Below are positions 56,332 to 64,000 of a stretch of DNA of 64,000 nucleotides, piece by piece. The position numbers were made by a program, and so were the translations under genes. Origin of the DNA: Mrakia gelida. Its lineage: Eukaryota; Basidiomycota; Tremellomycetes; Cystofilobasidiales; Mrakiaceae. Every line of letters begins with the position of its first letter. Positions within the stretch are counted from its first letter, which is position 1. The notes below the pieces were generated by a model, which was not told where the DNA came from, searched no databases, and saw only the letters and a program-made list of their open reading frames with translations. The stretch lies in the NCBI GenBank assembly GCA_024345305.1, contig BRON01000006.1, forward strand, positions 1,736,001-1,800,000, in the 5' to 3' direction.

Positions 56332-57812
56332 ATGTCCTTCCGCTCCTGGATACCTTCGTGTATGTCTGATCTCTTCTCTATACCCTCGTATGACTCATAC
56401 TGACCTCTGAAACCTTGCCTTTCTTGCAGTCGTTTCTTCTACAGCGTCCAGTCTCTTCGCTTCGATATCGGTCCCCTCGCACACTCCTCTCGTCCCCTCT
56501 TCTCTCCCTCAAGACATCCCACTGGAGGACGATTCGACCTCTTCGGACTATGCTCCGGAAGAGACACTCTTCAGGAAGAGCTTCGATCCTGTGGTAGCCC
56601 TCGAGAGCGAGAAGAAGCATGGGTTGAAGGTTCGTCCCGAGCTCACCTCTGTTTGGTTTCCTTCCTTCCTCCTTTGGACGCTCTCCCTCCCGTCCTTTCG
56701 ACTTACCAGCTCTTCTCTTCCTCAGGTCAGCTTCGAAGAACCATCCATATCAGTCCCACCCCCGATTTCAACGATTGCTGTCCCTTCCTCGCCCCCCAAG
56801 GTCGGTCTTGCTTTCCCCTTCTTTGACCTCGAGCTCATGCTGACCTCTCCTTCCCTCGTCTCTGCTTCAGCTCCCTCCACCTCCTCCCTCAATATCACTC
56901 CCTTCCGAGGACTCAGAAGACCTCGAAGACGACAGCCCACCACCTTTCCCTCTCCTGAACTCGCATCAACGCTCCTCAGCTCCTTCGACCTCTTCGACTC
57001 CCTCCCTCTCCGTTCAAGCGCCTCCCTCCTTCACTATCACTCCTCCCACGGCCCTTCGTTCGATAGACGACGAGGACGACGGAGGATCGTCTTCTTTAGG
57101 AGCTGGTCTAGGTGGTGGTGGAGGTGGGAAGAAGAGCTTGGCTACTCCTACCACGACGACGAAGGTCATCAAGGCGAGAGGGAAGGTTGGGCTGAGTCCA
57201 GGACACTCGCCGTTGGATTGGGCTAGGGTAAAGAGCAGTGGTCGCTATGACGGGAGGAGTTTGAAGGTGACTTCTGCTTCCTCTTGACTGTATGTGGGCG
57301 AGCTCGGGAGAGGAGAGGAGGGGAGGGGAGGAGGCGAGACAGGTCAGCTCGTCCTGTCGAGCGTCCGCGTCTGCGTCCTCCTTGCCTCGCTCTTATCCCT
57401 TCGCTTCCATGAGGAGCAAAAACCGAAACTGACTCTCGCACTCTTGTGATCCTCTTCCCACAGGGCGACATCGATCACTTCCCTGTCCGCGTCACTCCCT
57501 CGCTTCTCAAAGAGCACAACGGTCGCAACGGAATCGACGCCTGGTCTGCTTATCAAGGACGGGTCTACAACATCACTCCTTACATGAAGTTCCATCCTGG
57601 AGGAGAGAAGGAGCTCATGCGATCAGCTGGAAGAGATGGAACGAAGCTCTTCAGTCAGTCTCCCTTTTCCTTACCCCTTTGTTCGACGCTCTCGACGCGA
57701 CGACTGACCGAGCTTCTCTCTCCCGTCCTTTCGATCAGTGGCAACGCATGCGTGGGTCAACATGGACATGATGATGGATGCTTGCCTGGTCGGGATGATG
57801 GTCCCTGAGTGA
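56332..57812 (+). CDS. IRC21/Cyb5r4-type cytochrome b5 domain protein
   Basis: The ATG at 56332 begins a short first exon (MSFRSWIP), then Ser/Pro/acidic disordered exons (DDSTSSDYAPEETLFRKSFD). A conserved block GKVGLSPGHSPLDWARVKSS precedes the heme domain and is typical of yeast Irc21 and of the N-terminus of cytochrome b5 reductase 4. The b5 domain reads WSAYQGRVYNITPYMKFHPG then GEKELMRSAGRDGTKLF, joined by an intron to MATHAWVNMDMMMDACLVGM. Heme-ligand histidines are those in KFHPGG and THAWVN. TGA at 57810-57812. There is no flavin reductase domain, so it would accept electrons from a separate reductase; its partner in the cell is not known. Confidence 0.88.
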
Positions 57813-58068
57813 GCTCGAGGGAAGGGGGAAAATGAGGAGGAGGGAGGCTCGTTCGGTCGTCGCGAAGTGCTCGCAACGACCCCGAGCTCGAGAGTCGTAG
57901 ATTTATCTGGATCGTGATCTCATCGGAACGGGTTGCAGGCGAATGCGAATCTGAACTGCCTCGCGAAAGAGGACCAACAGAACTGAAAACTCTTCGAGGT
58001 CTTACTCGTTCCCTCTTCGACTTCGTTCCTTCGCTCTCTTCTTGTCGTGCGACCTCCACCTGCCTGTC
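57813..58068. other. Intergenic region
   Basis: A 256-bp tandem gap holding the 3' flank of the cytochrome b5 gene and the promoter of the next gene. No gene seen. Confidence 0.5.
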
Positions 58069-60110
58069 ATGTCGAAGAAATCCCAATCCATGCCTCCTCC
58101 TGAACCCTCAAGTCTTCTTGATGCTCTGAAACACCACACACCAGACGATGACCCTTGGAAACAGGTCAGTACTGTAGGGACGAGAGGGAGGGAGGAGGAG
58201 GGACGAGGGAGGAGAGGCGAGCTCAGGATGGTTGGAGGAAGGACCGAGAGCTGACCCCTTCCTCTCCTCTTCTTCCCTTCTCAGTCGGTTCTCTACACCT
58301 TTGGAACCTTGCTCGAGAGGATGGATGCTGATAAGAAGGAGACTTCGAAGAAGGAGAAGGTGAGTCGAAGGAAGAACAAAGGGAAGCGAAACGAAGTTGA
58401 GCTCGAGGAAGCTGACTTCCCGCACTCCTCCGCTTCCAGTCGATGTCCGACAAGCTCAAGACGCTCACCAAGGAGAATCTGGAGCTTAAGCAGAGATTCA
58501 GCGTAAGCTCGCCTCTTTTCTTCTCTCTGATAGAGCCTGAGGCTGATCCAGCTCTTCGAACAGACTCTTGAGCCGGGACCCTCTTCCTTCGCTTCCCAAG
58601 CTCCCTCCCCTTCGAACCCCAGCAACGACCATCCTTGGTCGTTAGCTTCCATTACCGATCCTTACGGAGCCCCTGGTGCCGGTGGAGGTCTCTTCGGATC
58701 TGGAAGCGGCAGGAAGAAGAAGAGTTCAGTAGGAGGAGGAGGACTCGCAGCTCAACCGCGAAGTGGAAGTGGAATCGGACCCCTCAGTCGCACTCTCGAG
58801 AGCCTTCGCTCAATATGTGGCAACCCCTTCGAAGTGAGTTCTTCGCAATTCCTTTCTTTCTTTGGAAGCGAACAATTCGAGCATTTACTGACCCCCCTTC
58901 ACCCTCTCAGCTCCCTCTTTCTTCCACCTCTCATGCGGTCGCTCAAGCTCCCTCGACACTCATTCAAGCTCCTCCTTCCCCCAATCTCAAGGGCTCGACT
59001 CTTGCCGTTCTACCCATTGAAGTCCTCGAGCACATCCTCCAGTACCTCTTCCTCGAGTTCCACAACCACGACCGACTCAACGCCCTCGCCGGCCTCACGG
59101 ATCTCATCCTCTACCCCCAACCTTGGAACCCCGTCTCCCTCCTACGCGTCAATCGAGTCTTCCGAGCCCTCTCCTTCCCCCTCTTCTATTCCCAGATCGC
59201 CATCGACTCCGGCAGGCAAGGCTCCCTCACCCTCCTCGAAATGAACTTCATCTCCTCCTCCTCCTCCTCTTCCTCCTCGTTCTTTCCCGACCTCGAACTC
59301 ATCGGAGACGACGACGATCTCGCCTCGGCCGGACTTGGAGGAAGGTACGAGAAGGCACTGGAGTCGATGGGGATCAAGGCGAAGAGGAGGGCGGAGGAGC
59401 AGGCGAAGCCGGTGTTCAGACCCTCGCCTCGTCGCCTCGTCCTCTTCGTCAGGGAGGAGAGAGCCTCAGGAGCAGCAAGAACGTCGTCGGCCTTCTACTC
59501 GTCGCTTCAATCCTTGGAGGAGCACCTCTCGGACAAGTACGCCTTCCTTCGACCTTCGGATCCTCCTCGTCGTCCCCTGGAGGAGATCATCGTCTCGACG
59601 CGTTCATGGCTCCTCCCTTCCCTCGACGTCACCGCTCCCATCCTCACCTTCATCCCTCGAGAGGTCTCCACCCACGGAAACGATTGGTCCTCCTCGTCTC
59701 TCTTCTCCATGGCGGAACGAGCCTCGAAACCGTCGGCTCAGCACTCGCACATGCGTCGAAACTCGAAAGAGAAGCTCTCGACCCTTCAGATCCGTCTCCC
59801 GAAGGCTTCCGGTCAGGCCAGCCAGGTTCAGGACCTCGAACAACTCAAGACCAACTTCCACAAACTCACCTACGTTCGACACCTTCGACTGGACTTCCCC
59901 TTCGCGTTGGAGGAGGCCGTCGTTCAATCTCTCGAGGCGATCCTCAGGTCTCCAGCCCTCCTTCCGGCTCGACACTTCTTCGATGGAGTCAGGACGAAGA
60001 TCTCGTTTGGGGTGCTGAACGAGGCGGAGGTTAGCTCGTTGAGGAAGAGGGTGAAGTCCCTGGGAGTGGGAGAAGTCGTTGAGGTCGAGGTCGACGTGAT
60101 TCGATTCTAG
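58069..60110 (+). CDS. F-box-like protein with N-terminal coiled coil
   Basis: The ATG at 58069 gives MSKKSQSMPPPEPSSLLDAL. Small exons encode a helical region (SVLYTFGTLLERMDADKKET, MSDKLKTLTKENLELKQRFS), then a Gly/Ser/Pro linker. The large last exon starts LPLSSTSHAVAQAPS and carries an F-box-like set: LAVLPIEVLEHILQYLFLEF, then WNPVSLLRVNRVFRALSFPL and FYSQIAI. Downstream are a poly-Ser stretch, VFRPSPRRLVLFVREERASG, and a leucine-patterned C-terminus (LTYVRHLRLDFPFALEEAVV, EVVEVEVDVIRF). TAG at 60108-60110. The fold suggests an adaptor of an SCF-type ubiquitin ligase, which would itself be activated by the NEDD8 encoded upstream; that link is inference. One small intron-rich gene plus the F-box gene is an alternative model. 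Confidence 0.75.
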
Positions 60111-60358
60111 CTTTTTTACTTCGTCTTCCTTCGCACGCTGCTTTTCGTTTCATCTCTACCTCGTTTTGTTCTTTACTCTCTGACTGCCCTTCTATGATCT
60201 GTTCTCGACGCGTTCTCTCTTCGGAAAGAAAAAAAAAAAGTGATCCATTCGTCACCGAACGAAACGAGGACCTCCGCCTCCCAACCTTCGGCCCAGAACC
60301 TCCAACCACGACCCTCTCCCGCAAACCCAACTTTCCCCAGACTCTCTCCCCTATCAAC
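60111..60358. other. Intergenic region
   Basis: A 248-bp tandem gap, pyrimidine-rich, with the 5' UTR of the v-SNARE gene at its right end. Confidence 0.5.
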
Positions 60359-61980
60359 ATGTGCGTACCTACGCTCGCCCTCGACCAAACTCGGGAATGG
60401 ATGCTTCGGGAGGGATGGAGGAGGGAGAGAGGGAGAAAGGAACCTCATCCGTCGTCCTCGACCTTCGCACAGCGTTCGAAGGTCAACTCTCCTTCTACGA
60501 GGCTGAGGAGACGCCGCCGTCTCTTCTAGTAGATAGAGAGAAAGCTGCGCTCTCAGCGATCTCGACTTTGGTCTTGATTCTCCACGAGGTGCAGCTGGAG
60601 GGAAAGGGACAGGTCGTCGAGCTCACTCCTTCCGCGGTCATGCTAGACGAGTCGGAGGAGGGAGGACGACGAGGGATGAGGTGGACTTTGGACCATCCTT
60701 TTCGCCTCTATACCCCTCGGAGCTGGTCTCTACGCTCTTATCGCAACCACCTCTTGCGGCTCTCGCACTCTGTTTCCCCTCGTGTTGATGCTTCCGAGAC
60801 TGACCTGACCTTCCCTTCCCTCGTTCGCTTCCCATCCAGGTCTGAGCCCGTTCGTCCTTTCTCCCTCCCTCCGTCCTTCACCTTCCTTCGCTTAAGCTGA
60901 AATCGTATGCTTTCGCTTCTCATCAGTACGACCCTTATATCCCTCAGGGAGGATCTTCCTCTAACCCTACCGGTGCTGCTCGTCCAGGAGGAAACGCCAA
61001 GGTCCGTTCACCCTCCCTCCCTTCCCTTCCCATCAACTCGCCTTCGCTCGCTCTCTCGGAACGCGAGAGGACCAGCGAGTCCTTTGCTCGTACGGCCATG
61101 AGCTCATATTGACTCTCTTTGTTCCATCGTTTTTGGTGTGGTTCGACAGACGGCAGCCATCCAGAAGCAGATTGACGAGACTCAGGATGTGATGAGGGAG
61201 AACATCCAGAGGGTCGCTGAGAGGGGAGAGAGGTTGGATGCTTTGCAGGATAAGACGTGAGTTCGGCATCTCTTTTCCGTTACTAACGTGTCTGAGAGGT
61301 CGAGGGAGGAAGATGGCTGGGGAAGGGGAGGGGAAGGGAACGAACGACGACGGGCCAGCTCGAACGAGAAAGGGGCAGATGGATGGGCCGATCGACTGCA
61401 GGACGAACGCGCGACGAGGAGAACGGTAGAGCTGACTTGCTTCGATTCCTGCTCGATTGCGATGATGCAGCGACAACCTGGCCGTCTCAGCACAAGGGTT
61501 CAGGCGAGGTGCGAACAGGGTCAGGAAGGCTATGTGAGTTTCGCTCCGTCTCCCTTCTTCGGGATGCGAGGCCAGACGAAGCTGACGCTCTGGGCTACGC
61601 TGTGTTTTGGTCGTAGGTGGTGGAAGGATACAAAGATGAAGATCATGTGAGTTCTTGTTGGGCGTGAAGGAGGTGGAAGGCTGAATGGATCGAAGCTCAC
61701 CTCGTTGCTTCCCTTCCTTTGCTTGCCTTCCAGTATCGCCGTTGGAATCGCCATTCTGCTGTGAGCTCCTGGTCCTTCTACTCTCGCGTATCCTCGTAGC
61801 TGATCACCTCGACTCGACTCGTTCCTCTGCTACGTTTCTCCCAGCGTCATCATCATCGGTTCGATCTCCTCCCCCACTTCCCTCGCTTCCTCTCCCTCTC
61901 CAACTCAAGCTCACTCATTCCCTTCCTTCCTTCTTCCCCACTCTCCTGCAGTCCCAATTGTCAAGGCCGTCCAGAAGTAA
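60359..61980 (+). CDS. SNC1: Synaptobrevin/VAMP v-SNARE (Snc1/Snc2-like)
   Basis: An R-SNARE of secretory and endocytic vesicles that pairs with plasma-membrane t-SNAREs. The coding exons are 60359-60360 (AT), 60840-60849 (GTCTGAGCCC) and from 60927 on. The product begins [16 protein letters not shown]. The SNARE helix reads [60 protein letters not shown]; the Arg in ERLDAL is the ionic zero-layer residue. A C-terminal anchor ([19 protein letters not shown]) ends at KAVQK and TAA 61978-61980. Length is about 117 residues. The 479-nt first intron is the longest I see here and splits the initiator codon; it contains an open frame (60361-60900) that I regard as intronic. Confidence 0.88.
60361..60839 (+). 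other. 479-nt intron splitting the v-SNARE start codon
   Basis: Donor GTGCGTACC directly follows AT at 60359-60360; the branch-like CTGACCTGACC lies at about 60800-60810 and the acceptor CCATCCAG ends at 60839. The next exon begins with G, restoring ATG TCT GAG CCC. No other ATG gives an N-terminus in frame with the SNARE without using this exon. Confidence 0.7.
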
Positions 61981-62676
61981 AGCGCTCTCGCTCGTCCATC
62001 GACTTTTCCAACCCTCGCTCGGCGCCGCTCTCTCTTTCTCTCTCGCTCCTTCACGTCCAGGCCTTTCCTTTCCCTACACGACCTCACTTTGCCTTTGCCC
62101 TCTCCCCTCCTCCATCTCCCTTCATACCTACCTTACCTTGCGCTGCCGCTGTGTCCGAGGAAAGGAGAGGGAACGCGGTCTTCTCTCTCGATTGTTTTTC
62201 TTTGCTTTTTCTTTACCCTTACGAACTCTTTCTTTTGGTTGGCGATGGAACCACGAAGATCCTTCTTGCTCTTCTCTCCTCCTCCCTCTCTCACCTCAGC
62301 GAAACGAAAAATAGACGAAAGGCAGCCAATGAATCGAGCTGAAGCTCGTCGTCCTCTTTGACGCGTCGCGTAGGCCCAGGCCAAATCGATTCCGCCTCGC
62401 GAATCGCTCGACCTGATTTCCCTTCCCCTCCTGGCCTCTCCTTCTCCCTTCCACACCCACCCACCTCTATACCCCCGTTCTCTTCCCCTTCCTCGACGCT
62501 CTCCCTGGCCGGTCCATCCCCCACCAACCACCTTCCTACTAGAAATCAACAAATCAACGAAGCGCAAGAGCTCAACGAAGTCCAAGGGCGAACGAATCGA
62601 ACGGTCGACCTTTCCCTCTCCTCCCTCCCTCCCCTCCCCTCCCTCCCCTCCTCTCACTCAGCTCCTACCCTAATCG
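61981..62676. other. Intergenic region upstream of POL2
   Basis: A 696-bp tandem gap: pyrimidine-rich 3' flank of the v-SNARE gene, then the POL2 promoter. An ACGCGT hexamer (62361-62366, inside GACGCGTC) lies about 310 bp before the POL2 start. The same word is frequent throughout the window, so its meaning here is uncertain. Confidence 0.5.
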
Positions 62677-64000
62677 ATGCCCCCTCGTAACCCCATCTTT
62701 GGCTTAACAGGAGGAGGTCGTGGTGCTTCTCGTGGAAGTCGTGGTCGAGGAGGAGGGGGAGGGTCCAACACTCGTTTCACGGGAGGAAGGGGAGGAGGAG
62801 GGTCGTCCTCATGGAGAGGTCGTGGTGGCTCATCAAGCTCAAGAGGAGGCAAATCTTCCAACGACGTCAACTCCGCCCCCGAACGAGCTGATGATGGCTC
62901 TGCTCAAGAAGAAAAGTTCGAGGAGGTTCGGATCCGGGATGAGATAGATGAGAAGCTTGGGTTTTGGAGGTGGGAAGGAGGAGGGAAGGCAGGGGTGGGA
63001 GTGGGGGAGAAGGATGAGAGGGAGGGGTGGTTGGTTAATATGCATCAGGTACGTTGCGTCCATCTTCTCTATGTATACTTCCCTAGGCTTGGGGGTTGGG
63101 GGTTGGGCGTTGGGGTGGGAGGGAGCGCGAAGGGGAGAGGAAGGGAGAAGGGAGAGCAAGGTCGCGTCGAACCGTCGAGCTCAACTCGTCTCTGACTGAC
63201 TTTCGCTTTCGTTTGGTCAGACGCTCATGAAAGACGACACCATCCCAGGAGGGAAAGCCGCTATCGATCTCTACTTCATTCAGGACGACGGTGGCATGTT
63301 CAAGACCACTGTACCGTTCGAGCCTTACTTTTATGTGGGGTGCAAGGTGAGCTTGATTCTCCTTCCCTTCCTTTCGAGCTTCGAGCGCGACGAAGAGAGC
63401 TGACTCTGGGTGCTGGGTTTTGGGGGGATTGTTTTTTTTTTTCGGAAAGCTCGGGACGGAAACGATCGTGGAGGAGTGGTTGATGAAGAAGTACGAAGGG
63501 TTGGTGACCAAGGTGGTGAGGGTGAAGAAGGAGGATCTCAAGTTGGTGAGTTGGACGAGAATGAGCTTGGGTCTCATGTTTCCTCTTCGTTCGTTCTGAC
63601 CTCTTCGCTCGCCTCTTTACTCCCCTCCCTACTACCAACTGCTCAACCACTCTCCCACTCTACCCTCCCACTCCCACCCACCCAACCCGCCTGCCAACTC
63701 ACCCACTCCCACCCGCCCACCTCCTCCCAGCCCAACCACCTCATGGGCTACCGTCCAACCTTCCTCCAACTCTCCTTCCACAACACCGCCGACCTCTTCT
63801 CCGTCCGAAGAGAAATCGTCCCTCTCGCTCTCGGGAACCGAGCCAAACTCGACGCCGTCGACGCGTACGCTGAGGTCGTGGAGGCTACGATGGTGGGAGT
63901 GGAGATGGAGGACGATGGGTTTGGAGGAGGAGGAGGGGAGAGTTGGGCTGCTGGAGAGGGGAAGAGGAAGGGGAGGGAATTGGAACCGAGCGAGTGTTTG
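62677..64000 (+). CDS. POL2: DNA polymerase epsilon catalytic subunit, N-terminal part
   Basis: The leading-strand replicative polymerase; the gene continues past the right edge. The ATG at 62677 begins an Arg/Gly-rich low-complexity region (about residues 10-60, RGG-type). The conserved start of the family follows: [28 protein letters not shown], then after an intron [20 protein letters not shown] and [20 protein letters not shown]. Further exons give [29 protein letters not shown], then [20 protein letters not shown] and [13 protein letters not shown]. These match the Pol2 N-terminal (PF03104 exonuclease-proximal) region; the exonuclease and polymerase motifs lie beyond the window. Expected full length is over 2,000 residues. 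Confidence 0.93.

Noticed and set aside
60361..60900. Open frame of about 180 codons in the v-SNARE first intron
   Set aside because: It starts exactly at the donor GTG, has no recognisable domain, and the SNARE N-terminus needs this stretch removed.
62361..62366. ACGCGT upstream of POL2 as an MBF cell-cycle box
   Set aside because: Attractive because POL2 is MCB-controlled in budding yeast, but the same word is frequent in introns and flanks of unrelated genes here, so a single copy is not evidence.
1..64000. Gene cluster of ubiquitin-like pathways as a functional locus
   Set aside because: RING, NEDD8, UBA2, CUZ1-like and F-box-like genes are spread over 30 kb among unrelated housekeeping genes on both strands; nothing in the sequence ties them together.
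1..64000. tRNA, rRNA, CRISPR arrays, transposons
   Set aside because: I looked for tRNA B-box-like GGTTCGANTCC, long direct or inverted repeats, transposase or reverse transcriptase motifs and regular spacer arrays and found none I could support.

Overview
The window is nuclear DNA from an intron-rich fungus, most likely a basidiomycete yeast of the Microbotryomycetes type (Rhodotorula, Sporobolomyces and relatives). The evidence is a fungal gene set, G+C well above 50%, and nearly every gene broken by many short introns (about 50-110 nt) with a CTGAC-like branch site 15-40 nt before a CAG acceptor. Donors are mostly GTGAGT/GTGAGC or an unusual GTTCGT class. I assembled the gene models by eye by joining exon-sized open frames at GT..AG sites. 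CDS start and end codons are therefore firmer than every internal junction.

Layout, left to right: a partial hypothetical gene (-, 1-1256); a Zn(II)2Cys6 transcription factor (-, 2004-7489); COX23 (-, 8780-9652) head-to-head with a signal-peptide membrane protein (+, 9716 on); an AIM32-like thioredoxin/ferredoxin-type protein (+, 11183-13226); a GHITM-like Bax-inhibitor family protein (+, 13638-15417); a fucosyltransferase-like glycosyltransferase (+, 15909-18008); a DHHC palmitoyltransferase (+, 18483-20986); a P4-ATPase lipid flippase (-, 21446-29106); a CUZ1/ZFAND1-like AN1 zinc finger protein (-, 30048-31640) head-to-head with an F-box-like protein (+, 31734-32838); a large RING-H2 protein (+, 33250-37103); a hypothetical, probably mitochondrial protein (+, 37819-38807); a methyltransferase (-, 39039-40969); NEDD8/RUB1 (-, 41653-42514); WDR70 (-, 42752-45857); a MYND protein (-, 46456-47939) head-to-head with the Mediator kinase CDK8/SSN3 (+, 48087-50182); a second F-box-like gene (-, 51319-52641) head-to-head with the SUMO E1 subunit UBA2 (+, 52796-56000); an IRC21-like cytochrome b5 protein (+, 56332-57812); a third F-box-like gene (+, 58069-60110); a synaptobrevin v-SNARE (+, 60359-61980); and the start of the DNA polymerase epsilon catalytic subunit POL2 (+, 62677 to the edge).

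These are mostly housekeeping genes, not a pathway cluster. There is a loose concentration of ubiquitin-family functions (RING ligand, NEDD8, SUMO E1, AN1/UBL protein, three F-box-like proteins), which I treat as coincidence. I see no transposon, CRISPR array, rRNA or tRNA.

The most unusual observations are: (1) a RING-H2 protein whose C-terminus carries four heptads resembling the RNA polymerase II CTD; (2) a v-SNARE whose initiator codon appears split AT|G by a 479-nt intron; (3) a palindromic 8-mer, GACGCGTC, found at least 26 times, in every case in intron, UTR or intergenic sequence; (4) a Zn(II)2Cys6 cluster encoded across three exons, one of only 21 nt; (5) a GC-AG intron in CDK8; and (6) two F-box-like genes that need an abnormally short intron or contain a frame break.
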